From Bradyrhizobium sp. WD16 (GTDB lineage: Bacteria; Pseudomonadota; Alphaproteobacteria; Rhizobiales; Xanthobacteraceae): a DNA stretch of 64,000 bases. The notes under the pieces are model-generated. The model saw nothing but the letters and a program-made list of their open reading frames with translations, ran no database searches and was not told the origin of the DNA. Below are positions 25,745-36,048 of this stretch, one piece after another. Numbering within the stretch: the first letter of the stretch is position 1; the number at the start of each line of letters is the position of its first letter. The stretch lies in contig NZ_CP028908.1 of assembly GCF_024181725.1 (NCBI RefSeq), forward strand, positions 5,693,501 through 5,757,500, read 5' to 3'. The translations under genes and the position numbers were made by a program.

Positions 25745-27310
25745 TCAGCGGCGCAGCAGACTGCCCAGCGCGCCGCGGACAATGGCCCGCCCGACCGAAC
25801 CGCCGACCGACCCGCCGAGCGATTTGCCGAGATCCGCGGCGACCCCGCCCGCCACCTGGTTGGTGACGGTGCGCGTGACGTCTCGGGCGATGCGCTGACC
25901 GGCGCTCAGGCGACCACGCGGCACATTGGTGCCGAAGATCGTGCCGACGATGGAACCGATCTGGGCGAGAACGCCGCCGCCATTGCCGCCGTCAGGGGCC
26001 GCCGCAGTGGCATTGACCCGCTTCTGCAGCACCTCGTAGGCGGATTCCCGGTCGATCGCGGTATCGTATTTGCCCTTCACCGGACTGCCCGCGACGATCG
26101 TCTTGCGCTCGTCCGGCGTGACCGGCCCGATCCTGCCCGAGGGCGGCCGCACCAGGATGCGCTCGACGATCGCCGGCGTGCCGTTGCCCTCGAGGAACGA
26201 GACCAGCGCCTCACCCTTGCCGAGTTCGGTGATGACCTTGGCCGTGTCCAGCTTGGGATTGGGCCGAAAGGTCTCGGCCGCGGCGGCCACTGCCTTCTGG
26301 TCACGCGGGGTGAAGGCGCGCAGCGCATGCTGCACCCGGTTTCCGAGCTGGGCCAGCACGCGATCGGGCACATCGATCGGATTCTGCGTCACGAAATAGA
26401 CGCCGACGCCCTTGGAGCGGATCAGGCGCACCACCTGCTCGATCTTGTCCATCAGCGCCTTGGGCGCGTCGTTGAACAGCAGGTGCGCCTCGTCGAAGAA
26501 GAACACCAGCTTCGGCTTCGGCGGATCGCCGACTTCGGGCAGTTGCTCGAACAGTTCCGACAGCATCCACAACAGAAACGTCGCATAGAGGCGCGGGCTC
26601 TGCATCAGCTTGTCCGCGACCAGGATGTTGACCATGCCGCGACCATCGCGGTCGGTTCGCATCAGGTCGTTGAGGTCGAGCGCCGGCTCGCCGAAGAACT
26701 TCTCGCCGCCCTGGTTCTCCAGGACGAGAAGCTGACGCTGAATGGTGCCGACGGTCTGTTTCGACACGTTGCCGTATTGTGTCGTGAGTTCGTCGGCATG
26801 CTCGGCCACGAAGGCGAGGATCGAGCGCAGATCCTTCATGTCGAGCAGCAGCAGTCCCTGCTCGTCGGCGACGCGGAAGGCGATGTTGAGCACGCCTTCC
26901 TGCACGTCGTTGAGATCCATCATGCGCGACAGCAGCAGTGGCCCCATTTCGGAAACGGTCGCCCGCACCGGATGGCCCAGCTCGCCGAAAACGTCCCAAA
27001 ATATAGTCGAGAACTGGTCCGGCTGGAACTTGCTGAGGCCGACATCCTGGGCACGCTTCACCAGGAAATCCTTCGCCTCGCCCGGTTCGGCGATGCCGGA
27101 CAGATCACCTTTGACATCGGCGGCGAAAACCGGGACGCCGGCGCGGGCAAAGCCCTCCGCCATCACCTGCAAGGTCACCGTCTTGCCGGTGCCGGTCGCG
27201 CCGGTGACGAGGCCGTGACGATTGGCGAGCGACAGGGTCAGGACTGCCGATTGCTCGCCCTTACCGATGAAGATCGTGCTGTCGGTATCCGTTGCCGCTG
27301 CTTTGACCAT
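25745..27310 (-). CDS. HerA-like ATPase, DUF853 (YjgR) family
   Basis: A 521-residue P-loop ATPase of the DUF853/YjgR group, related to HerA/FtsK pumps. Walker A is [10 protein letters not shown], Walker B is [12 protein letters not shown], and the sequence [18 protein letters not shown] is typical. The C-terminal Gly/Val-rich tail ([20 protein letters not shown]) may associate with membranes or oligomerise. ATG 27308-27310 is preceded by GAAGGAG on the minus strand, so I reject the longer upstream frame. Cellular role is not established. Confidence 0.9.
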   Translation of the reverse strand: MVKAAATDTDSTIFIGKGEQSAVLTLSLANRHGLVTGATGTGKTVTLQVMAEGFARAGVPVFAADVKGDLSGIAEPGEAKDFLVKRAQDVGLSKFQPDQFSTIFWDVFGELGHPVRATVSEMGPLLLSRMMDLNDVQEGVLNIAFRVADEQGLLLLDMKDLRSILAFVAEHADELTTQYGNVSKQTVGTIQRQLLVLENQGGEKFFGEPALDLNDLMRTDRDGRGMVNILVADKLMQSPRLYATFLLWMLSELFEQLPEVGDPPKPKLVFFFDEAHLLFNDAPKALMDKIEQVVRLIRSKGVGVYFVTQNPIDVPDRVLAQLGNRVQHALRAFTPRDQKAVAAAAETFRPNPKLDTAKVITELGKGEALVSFLEGNGTPAIVERILVRPPSGRIGPVTPDERKTIVAGSPVKGKYDTAIDRESAYEVLQKRVNATAAAPDGGNGGGVLAQIGSIVGTIFGTNVPRGRLSAGQRIARDVTRTVTNQVAGGVAADLGKSLGGSVGGSVGRAIVRGALGSLLRR

Positions 27311-27663
27311 CGTGCGTCTCCTTCGAACCGCTTTCCGTCTAACACAAAATCGCCGCGCGAAGACCAGCACCCTCGTTTCCGAAGTTCGTGAGGCAGTTGC
27401 TGCACTGGTTTTGCGAACTTCGGAAAGCGGGCACCGAGGTGCAAGGATTTCACTGCGCGGCAGGACAATAATGTTGGCTTGACATTGCCGCCTCGACCGC
27501 CCCGAGTTCACCAAAGTGGCCGTCGGACTTGCATCGATGCAACACTCGCCCCCTCATCGACACGAATCAATGCCGGGCCGCAGCGCAGTGCTTGAATTTT
27601 CCAGCGCAATGCTCAAGATGAATTTCAATCAAGGCGCCGGCTGAACCGGCGGAGGTGGGGCGA
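27311..27663. other. divergent intergenic region with family E repeat
   Basis: About 350 bp between the HerA-like ATPase and a rightward small gene. Apart from the family E palindrome at 27372-27440 there is nothing recognisable. Confidence 0.45.
27372..27440. repeat. family E palindrome
   Basis: Left arm GTTTCCGAAGTTCGTGA and right arm GCGAACTTCGGAAAGC, around a loop of about 26 nt. It is related to the copy at 1961-2020, and has no CTAG at its ends. It could be an older or differently targeted member. Confidence 0.72.
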
Positions 27664-28032
27664 ATGGACGAGTTGATCGAGCAGCTAGCTGCAAAAATTG
27701 GCGTTGACAAATCGGTTGCAGAGAAGGCCGTGGGTACGATCCTCGATTTTCTGCGAACCGAGGGACCCTCCGGCACAGTGCAGGTTCTGATCGACAGCAT
27801 TCCTGGCGCTGCAGCAGTGGTGGAAGCCAATTCCGGCGGCGGTGGCGGATTGGGCGGACTGCTCGGCGGCGGGCTGATGGCGCTCGGCGGCAAGCTCATG
27901 GGACTCGGCCTCGGCATGGGCGAAATCCAGGGCCTTGCGCGGGAGCTTTTCAAGTTTGGCCGGGACAAGATCGGCTCGGACAAGATCGACGAGATCATTG
28001 CCGGCACACCGGGCCTGAGCCAGTTCGCCTGA
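27664..28032 (+). CDS. small Gly-rich helical protein (DUF2780/DUF2267-like)
   Basis: A 122-residue protein with an N-terminal helical domain (MDELIEQLAAKIGVDKSVAE), a Gly/Leu/Met-rich centre (GGGGGLGGLLGGGLMALGGK) and a C-terminal helix (LARELFKFGRDKIGSDKIDE). It resembles small DUF2780-type proteins, but the assignment is tentative. ATG 27664 with GGAGG eight bases upstream is preferred over GTG 27655. Function is unknown. Confidence 0.72.
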   Translation: MDELIEQLAAKIGVDKSVAEKAVGTILDFLRTEGPSGTVQVLIDSIPGAAAVVEANSGGGGGLGGLLGGGLMALGGKLMGLGLGMGEIQGLARELFKFGRDKIGSDKIDEIIAGTPGLSQFA

Positions 28033-28141
28033 GCCAGTTCACCTGAGCGCATTCATGTGAGCGCGTTCATGTCAGCCAGTCACCCGGGCGGGTTCGCCCG
28101 ATCCTGTTCGCGTCGTTTTGCGTTTCTTCAGTATCGTTAGC

Positions 28142-28549
28142 ATGACATATCCGATTGCCTTGATCGACGGGCTCACGGCCCAGGCTGCTGCCAAACTGAA
28201 ATCGGTTGGAATTCGCACGACGGCCGGCCTGCTCGAGGCGGCCCGCACCCTGAAGGGGCGCAGGGCGCTGGCGGCCAAGACCGGCCTGAGCGAACAACAG
28301 TTGCTGGAATGGGCCAACATCGCCGACTGCATGCGCATCAAGGGCATGGGCAAGGCCAAGGCCGAACTGCTGCGGGCGGCGGGTGTGACCACCGTGCGGG
28401 AATTGCTTCACCGCAATCCCGAGCGGCTTGCCCAGGCAATGAAAGAGGCGAACGACAAGCGCAAGCTGGTCGGCGTTCTGCCCTCCGGCGCCTCGGTCAA
28501 ACGACTGATCGAGAACGCCCGCAAACTGCCCCTCAAGATTTCCTACTGA
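28142..28549 (+). CDS. DUF4332 helix-hairpin-helix protein
   Basis: A 135-residue protein of the DUF4332 family. It contains helix-hairpin-helix-like motifs (LTAQAAAKLKSVGIRTTAGL and CMRIKGMGKAKAELLRAAGV) as in DNA-repair HhH proteins and ribosomal S13-type folds. The ATG at 28142 has no strong ribosome site. It might bind nucleic acid, but family function is not known. Confidence 0.8.
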   Translation: MTYPIALIDGLTAQAAAKLKSVGIRTTAGLLEAARTLKGRRALAAKTGLSEQQLLEWANIADCMRIKGMGKAKAELLRAAGVTTVRELLHRNPERLAQAMKEANDKRKLVGVLPSGASVKRLIENARKLPLKISY

Positions 28550-28700
28550 CGACTTTTGGTGATCCCGTCACGCTGAAGAGTGCCTGGTCACCGCGCGGTT
28601 CGCGCCGCGCAAGGGCCGCGGCTGCAACAGCTCGGCCGCCGGTCCCGATCCGGGCTGCCCGCTCGCGCCATGTCTGCTCGACCCTAGACTGGCCGGCCCC

Positions 28701-28775
28701 CGAGTGTCCCGTCTCCGAACTACCGCTTCGTTTGCCTCACCCTCGCACGGTCATTCGGAGACATCGGGACACTAG
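28701..28775. repeat. family D palindrome, diverged left end
   Basis: A 75 bp unit with CGAG instead of CTAG on the left and CTAG on the right. Linker caaaatcaaaaag follows. Confidence 0.88.
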
Positions 28776-28788
28776 CAAAATCAAAAAG

Positions 28789-28864
28789 CTAGTGTCCCGT
28801 TTCCAACGTTCGTATCCCATTGCAGCAGGCGCTCATACGAGCGTTGGAAACAAGGGGACACTAG
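28789..28864. repeat. family B palindrome, GTTTCC variant
   Basis: A 76 bp unit with CTAG ends. The linker to the following A unit is shortened here to cattatgatt (10 nt). Confidence 0.9.
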
Positions 28865-28874
28865 CATTATGATT

Positions 28875-28952
28875 CTAGTGTGGTTTTGGATCCGACGCTC
28901 GTTTGAAGAACTCGCTCCGATGCTGAAACGAGCGTCAGATCCACCACACTAG
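28875..28952. repeat. family A palindrome (IS630-type MITE)
   Basis: A 78 bp unit with CTAG ends, ending 51 bp before the folP start. The folP promoter must therefore lie within or beyond this repeat cluster or in the short remaining gap. Confidence 0.9.
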
Positions 28953-29003
28953 CCTGGCCGTTGGCTGCTTGACTTGAGGCGGCTGACCGCGCAAAGCCAC
29001 CGC

Positions 29004-29864
29004 ATGAGCGCACTCTCCCGTCAGACACCGGCCCGCCCCGGATCGGGGCCGGGTTTCGACCTGCAGCTTCTGCTCCAGCGGCGCACGGCGGCGGTGATGG
29101 GCATCCTCAATGTCACGCCGGACTCCTTTTCCGACGGCGGCCGCTTCGCGGCACCGGAAGCGGCTGTCGCCCAGGCGCGACGGATGATCGCCCAAGGCGC
29201 CGACCTGATCGATATCGGCGCGGAATCGACCAGGCCCTATATCGGGGCCGAGCCGGTGGACCGCGACGAGGAACTGCGGCGCCTTGAACCTGTCCTGCCT
29301 GCGGTGGTGGAACTGGGGGCGGCGGTGTCGATCGACACCATGAAGGCCTCGGTTGCCGACTGGGCCTTCGCCAATGGCGCCGCCATGGGCAACGACGTCT
29401 GGGGCTTGCAGGGAGATCCGGACATGGCCGCGGTGGTCGCGGCCCATGGCGTCCCGGTGGTGGTGATGCACAATCGCGAGAGCGTCGATCCGGCGATCGA
29501 CGTCGTCGCCGACATGCTCGCGTTCTTCGAACGCAGCCTTGCGATTGCCAGCCGCGCCGGCATCCCCGCCGCGAAGATCATCCTCGATCCGGGCATCGGC
29601 TTCGGCAAGACGCAGGACCAGAGCATGATCGCGCTGGCGAAGCTCGATGCGCTGCATGCGCTCGGCTGCCCCATTCTGGTCGGCGCGTCGCGCAAACGCT
29701 TCATCGCCAGCGTGGTCCCGTCCGAACCGCAGCAGCGCCTCGGCGGCTCGCTGGCGGCGCATCTGATCGCAGTCCGCCATGGCGCCAAGATCATCCGCGC
29801 CCATGACGTCGCCGAAACCATGCAGGCGATCCGCGTCACCGCGGCCATCGAGGACCGGCAATGA
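29004..29864 (+). CDS. folP: dihydropteroate synthase
   Basis: A 286-residue cytoplasmic enzyme joining p-aminobenzoate to dihydropterin pyrophosphate in folate synthesis; the target of sulfonamides. Signatures: MGILNVTPDSFSDGG (pterin pyrophosphate loop), LIDIGAESTRP, SIDTMKASVADWA, NDVWGL, ILDPGIGFGKT and LVGASRKRFI. Start ATG 29004 gives an N-terminal extension of about 37 residues before the TIM barrel; a later start is possible. Its end overlaps folB by ATGA, heading a folP-folB-folK operon. Three repeats lie upstream. Confidence 0.95.
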   Translation: MSALSRQTPARPGSGPGFDLQLLLQRRTAAVMGILNVTPDSFSDGGRFAAPEAAVAQARRMIAQGADLIDIGAESTRPYIGAEPVDRDEELRRLEPVLPAVVELGAAVSIDTMKASVADWAFANGAAMGNDVWGLQGDPDMAAVVAAHGVPVVVMHNRESVDPAIDVVADMLAFFERSLAIASRAGIPAAKIILDPGIGFGKTQDQSMIALAKLDALHALGCPILVGASRKRFIASVVPSEPQQRLGGSLAAHLIAVRHGAKIIRAHDVAETMQAIRVTAAIEDRQ

Positions 29865-30244
29865 CCGACACCATCTTCATCCACGGCCTCCTGATCCACG
29901 CCCGCCACGGTGTGATGGAGCACGAGGCGGAGGTCGGCCAGCGCTTCGTCATCGATCTCGAATTGTCCACCGACCTCGGCGAATCCTCCCGCACCGATCG
30001 CCTCGCCGACACGGTGTCCTATGCCGACGTGGTCAAGGCCGCGAGCGCGGCGTTCGCCGGCAAGAATTACCGCCTGCTCGAACGCGCGGCCGGCGCGGTG
30101 GCGGAGGCCATCCTTGCATCCTTTCCGCGCATCAGTGCGGTCAAGGTAACGGTGCACAAGCCGCACGCCCCCATTGCCGCACTTTTCCACGATGTCGGCG
30201 TCGTCATCACCCGCAGCCGCGCGGCGGCGAAAGGGGCGGAATAG
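29861..30244 (+). CDS. folB: dihydroneopterin aldolase
   Basis: A 127-residue enzyme converting 7,8-dihydroneopterin to 6-hydroxymethyl-dihydropterin. Typical sequence: IFIHGLLIHARHGVMEHEAEVGQRF, VSYADVVKAA, YRLLERAAGAVAEAIL (catalytic Lys region replaced by the usual VKVTVHKPHAP). It starts within the folP stop codon (ATGA) and precedes folK by 4 bp, so the three genes are one operon. Confidence 0.93.
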   Translation: MTDTIFIHGLLIHARHGVMEHEAEVGQRFVIDLELSTDLGESSRTDRLADTVSYADVVKAASAAFAGKNYRLLERAAGAVAEAILASFPRISAVKVTVHKPHAPIAALFHDVGVVITRSRAAAKGAE

Positions 30245-30248
30245 TGCC

Positions 30249-30740
30249 GTGGCGAACGTCCTGATCGCGCTGGGCGGCAATGTCGGCGACGTCCGCGCCA
30301 CGTTCGCGCAGGCCATTCCGGCGATCGGCGACGCCGCGCAGGCGGAGCTCCTGGCGCGCTCGTCGGACTACGAGACGCCACCCTGGGGCAGGGGCGACCA
30401 GCCTGCCTACGTCAATGCCTGCATCGCCATCGCAACAAAGCTTCCACCCCGCGAGCTGCTGAGCGCATTGCAGGCGGTCGAGGCGCGGTTCGGCCGCAAC
30501 CGCGCCGCCGAGACCCGCTGGGGCCCGCGCACCCTCGATCTCGACATCCTCGCCTATGACGACGTCCGGATCGATCTGCCCGGCCTGACCATTCCGCATC
30601 CCCGGCTGTTCGAACGCGCCTTTGTCCTGGTGCCGCTCGCCGAGATCGCGCCCGACCGCCCGATCGATGGCCGGACGCCGCGCGAAGCTCTCGCCGGGGT
30701 TTCAACCGTGGACATCCGCCGGCTGCCCGCGCACGGCTGA
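30249..30740 (+). CDS. folK: HPPK, hydroxymethyldihydropterin pyrophosphokinase
   Basis: A 163-residue enzyme that pyrophosphorylates the pterin for FolP. Motifs: LIALGGNVGD, DYETPPWGRGDQPAYVNACI, VEARFGRNR, RWGPRTLDLDILAYDD and the PHPRLFERAFVLVPLAEI block. The start is GTG 30249 (MANVLIALGGN), four bases after folB. Last gene of the folate operon; the mutase subunit gene starts 92 bp later in the same direction. Confidence 0.94.
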   Translation: MANVLIALGGNVGDVRATFAQAIPAIGDAAQAELLARSSDYETPPWGRGDQPAYVNACIAIATKLPPRELLSALQAVEARFGRNRAAETRWGPRTLDLDILAYDDVRIDLPGLTIPHPRLFERAFVLVPLAEIAPDRPIDGRTPREALAGVSTVDIRRLPAHG

Positions 30741-30832
30741 GGCGCCAAAGGGATCATTGGCAGCCCTTTCCGGGCATGGCATTTTCTGGATCATTAGAAC
30801 CAGCCGACAAATCCGGGAGCCGAAACGCCGCG

Positions 30833-32695
30833 ATGCCTTCCGACCCGCAAGACCTGTCACTCGCCGCCGAATTTCCCGCCGCCACCCGCGACGACTGGAC
30901 GCGGCTCGTCGAGGGGGTGCTCAAGGGCGCCCCGCTCGAGCGCCTGACCAGCCGAACCGCCGACGGGCTGCGGATCGAGCCGATCTATCCGCGGGCGAAA
31001 GATGCTTCCGTCGTTCCTGGTCGCGGGACGGCGCAGCCCTGGCAGGTCACTCAGCGGATCGATCACACCGACGCCGCGACGGCGAACCGGCAGGCCATCT
31101 GCGACCTCGAAAACGGCGCCTCGGGGCTCGAGCTGGTGTTCGCCGCCAGCGCCTCGGCCCATGGCTTCGGCCTTCCCGCCACCGCCGCGGCACTCGAACA
31201 GGTGCTCGCCGGCATTCATCTCGATGCCGGGATCGGCATCGCCCTGTCGCTGCCGCCTGGCGGCGCCGAGCTGCCGCACGCGCTCGCCGCCCTGCTCGAC
31301 CGCCGGGGTCTGACGGCCGGTGCCACCGATGTCCGCTTCGGCCTCGACCCGATCGGTGATGCCGCCCGCGCCGGCGGCGCCGCGGCGTCATGGGTGGAGA
31401 GCGCCGCCGGTTTCGCGGCGACGGCGCGCGAGATCGCCGCGCTCGGCTTCACGGCGCCCTGCGCCCTCGCCGACGGCTGCGTTGTCCACAATGCGGGCGG
31501 CTCGGAAGCGCAGGAACTCGCCTTTGTCCTGGCGAGCGGGGTTGCCTATCTGCGTGCCCTGACCGATGCGGGACTGACGATCGAGGCGGCGAGGCGCATG
31601 ATCCATGCGCGCCTGAGCGCCGACGCCGATCAGTTCTTCACCCTGGCGAAATTCCGCGCCTTGCGCCTGCTCTGGGGCCACGTCGAGCGCAACTGCGGGT
31701 TGATTTGCGAGCAACTATTCGTGTCTTGCGATACTGCCTGGCGCATGCTGACCCGGCGCGATCCATACGTGAATCTGTTGCGCAGCACGATCGCCGTCTT
31801 CGCCGCCGGCCTCGGCGGCGCGAACAGCATCACGGTGCTGCCGCATACCCTGGTGCTCGGCCTGCCCGATCCCTTTGCGCGGCGCATCGCCCGCAATACC
31901 CAGCTGATCCTCCTGGAAGAATCCAATCTCGACAAGGTTACCGATCCGGCGGCAGGCTCCGGCGGTATCGAGGATCTCACCGCCCAGCTCGCCGGCGCGG
32001 CGTGGTCGCTGTTCCAGGACATCGAGCGCGCCGGCGGCGCCTTTGCCGCACTGCAATGCGGACTCCTGCAGGGCAAGATCGCCGAGGTCAGGACCGTCCG
32101 CGCCAAGGCGATCGCGCGGCGCAAGGAGGTGCTGACCGGCGCCAGTGAATTTCCAAACCTCAAGGAAGCGCCGGTCGAAGTCCTCGCCCCGTCACCGCCG
32201 CCGCCGCCATTGCCGACGCCGGCCGTCGCCTTCGCCGCGCTCGTGCCGATGCGCCTCGCCGAGCCCTTCGAGCAGCTGCGCGACCGCTCCGATGCGGTGC
32301 TCGCCGCAACCGGAGCACGGCCGGAGATCTTCCTGGCCAATCTCGGAACCCATGCGGATTTCACCGCCCGCGCCACCTTCGCCAAGAGCTTCTTCGAAGC
32401 CGGCGGCATCGAAGCGCTGGGCAGCGAAGGCGGCGATCCTGCGACGATCGGCCCGGCGTTCCGCGACAGCGGCGCCGCCCTCGTCTGCCTGTGTTCCTCG
32501 GACAAGGTCTATGCCGGCCAGGCGGTCGCCGCGGCCGAGGCGCTGCGCAAGGCCGGTGCGGTGCATATCTATCTGGCAGGCCGGCCCGGCGAGCTGGAAG
32601 CCGCGCTGCGCGCCGCCGGCGTCAGCGCCTTCATCTTTGCCGGCGACGACGCGGTCGCGACGCTGACCGCCGCCTACGAGAAACTGGGGTTGTGA
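30833..32695 (+). CDS. mutA: methylmalonyl-CoA mutase, small (beta) subunit
   Basis: A 620-residue non-catalytic subunit that pairs with MutB to interconvert methylmalonyl-CoA and succinyl-CoA in propionate metabolism. It keeps the TIM-barrel-type sequence ([59 protein letters not shown]) but the C-terminal domain lacks the cobalamin motif DxHxxG, as in known small subunits. ATG 30833 ([14 protein letters not shown]) is chosen over an upstream ATG. The mutB start follows the stop by 2 bp. Confidence 0.92.
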   Translation: MPSDPQDLSLAAEFPAATRDDWTRLVEGVLKGAPLERLTSRTADGLRIEPIYPRAKDASVVPGRGTAQPWQVTQRIDHTDAATANRQAICDLENGASGLELVFAASASAHGFGLPATAAALEQVLAGIHLDAGIGIALSLPPGGAELPHALAALLDRRGLTAGATDVRFGLDPIGDAARAGGAAASWVESAAGFAATAREIAALGFTAPCALADGCVVHNAGGSEAQELAFVLASGVAYLRALTDAGLTIEAARRMIHARLSADADQFFTLAKFRALRLLWGHVERNCGLICEQLFVSCDTAWRMLTRRDPYVNLLRSTIAVFAAGLGGANSITVLPHTLVLGLPDPFARRIARNTQLILLEESNLDKVTDPAAGSGGIEDLTAQLAGAAWSLFQDIERAGGAFAALQCGLLQGKIAEVRTVRAKAIARRKEVLTGASEFPNLKEAPVEVLAPSPPPPPLPTPAVAFAALVPMRLAEPFEQLRDRSDAVLAATGARPEIFLANLGTHADFTARATFAKSFFEAGGIEALGSEGGDPATIGPAFRDSGAALVCLCSSDKVYAGQAVAAAEALRKAGAVHIYLAGRPGELEAALRAAGVSAFIFAGDDAVATLTAAYEKLGL

Positions 32696-32697
32696 CC

Positions 32698-34851
<2,154 letters not shown>

Positions 34852-34923
34852 ACGAGTGGTCATTTGCCGGAACGACGTACCTTCCCCGGCGCGCCGCTCG
34901 CTTGACGATTGGATTTTGAACTG

Positions 34924-35703
34924 ATGATTGCCAAGAGAACCATGGCGGCGCTGTTCGCCATTGCCGTTGTGACGACGCCGGCAGGCGCCGAGCCGACGGC
35001 AAAACCGGATATCACTCTCAAGACCAAAGCGGCCGAGATCAGCGTCAGCGTGGATGCGGCCATCAAGGCGGATCCCGCTCTCGCCGCCAACTGTCTGGCC
35101 GAGGGCAAGCGCTGGGCAGACAAACACCGCGGCGAGGCCGAAGAAGCGCACCGTGATGATCCGAAAATCTTCCCAAAGGACGGCTACGGCTACGAGCGCA
35201 ACTACGTCACCGCCTCCGTGGTTGGGGACCGCTATGTCAGCCTGCTGCGCAAGGATTACGAATACTCTGGCGGCGCCCACCCCAACAGCTATACCGACAC
35301 CATCCTGTGGGACCGCAGCGTGAAGAAGCGGATCAGCATCCGCCCCTTCTTCGCCGAGACCGCCGACAATGGTCCGACCATGAACGCCATGGTCAAAGCG
35401 ATCGTCGCGGCGCTCAAGGAAGAGAAGAAGAAGCGCGATATCGAGGACAGCCCCGAGATGGACTGGTACAAGGGGATCGAGCCGAGTCTGCTCAAGCTTG
35501 GCCCGGTCAGTCTTGCGCCTTCGACCGAAGCCGGCAAAAGCTCGGGCCTGACCTTCAACTATTCGCCCTATGCGGTCGGCTCCTATGCCGAAGGCGCATA
35601 TCGCGCCTTCGTGCCTTGGCAGACGCTCAAGCCCTATCTGTCGGCGGAAGGCGCAGCCATTTTCCGCGGCGAACGGCCGGCCAGCGACAAGGACGCGGAC
35701 TGA
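34924..35703 (+). CDS. DUF3298/RsiV-type exported protein
   Basis: A 259-residue protein with a Sec signal peptide (MIAKRTMAALFAIAVVTTPAGAEPT). The mature part resembles the DUF4163/DUF3298 (PdaC/RsiV-like) group: YVSLLRKDYEYSGGAHPNSYTDTILWDRS is the typical block, followed by FNYSPYAVGSYAEGAYRAFVPWQTLKPYL. Related domains occur in lysozyme-sensing and surface proteins; the role here is unknown. ATG 34924 gives the cleanest signal peptide. Confidence 0.8.
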   Translation: MIAKRTMAALFAIAVVTTPAGAEPTAKPDITLKTKAAEISVSVDAAIKADPALAANCLAEGKRWADKHRGEAEEAHRDDPKIFPKDGYGYERNYVTASVVGDRYVSLLRKDYEYSGGAHPNSYTDTILWDRSVKKRISIRPFFAETADNGPTMNAMVKAIVAALKEEKKKRDIEDSPEMDWYKGIEPSLLKLGPVSLAPSTEAGKSSGLTFNYSPYAVGSYAEGAYRAFVPWQTLKPYLSAEGAAIFRGERPASDKDAD

Positions 35704-35747
35704 GCCGAGACGACCGAACCGACACCCGCCTTCCGATCGCCTGTCGT

Positions 35748-35963
35748 TCAGCATCGAGAGTCAGACCACCTGAGAACGTCGTCTATCTCGAAATCGGCAA
35801 CCGACAATCCGGGGTAGAGCCGAATACCCTCGCAACGACCTGAGGGCGGAACCCGGCAGCGACGGCCGATGTGTCCTCGCGCAGGATGGCCGGCCATGCT
35901 GACGCAGAACCGGCTTGCGGCATCAACATCGCTCAACTGCACCTTGTGCTCGGGGTGGAACAT
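35748..35963 (-). CDS. possible small protein, function unknown
   Basis: A 71-codon frame with alphaproteobacterial codon use: MFHPEHKVQLSDVDAASRFC ... GHPARGHIGRRC ... LSVADFEIDDVLRW. It is convergent to the DUF3298 gene and upstream of nfrA on the other strand. It has no strong ribosome site and I do not recognise a family, so it may not be real. The remaining parts of the 35704-36048 gap hold only the CtrA-like motifs upstream of nfrA. Confidence 0.35.
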   Translation of the reverse strand: MFHPEHKVQLSDVDAASRFCVSMAGHPARGHIGRRCRVPPSGRCEGIRLYPGLSVADFEIDDVLRWSDSRC

Positions 35964-35982
35964 CGCCGGTGGTTACGTCTCG

Positions 35983-36021
35983 TTAACCATGAATTGACGT
36001 TTTCCGGTTAACGATGGTTAA
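35983..36021 (+). promoter_or_regulatory. CtrA-like motifs upstream of nfrA
   Basis: TTAACCAT at 35983-35990 matches the CtrA half site. TTAA-N6-TTAA at 36008-36021 is one base short of the canonical seven-base spacing. Both lie within 70 bp upstream of the nfrA start. Suggests, but does not prove, cell-cycle control. Confidence 0.4.
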
Positions 36022-36048
36022 TGAACAACAATAGACGACAGAGGCGAA

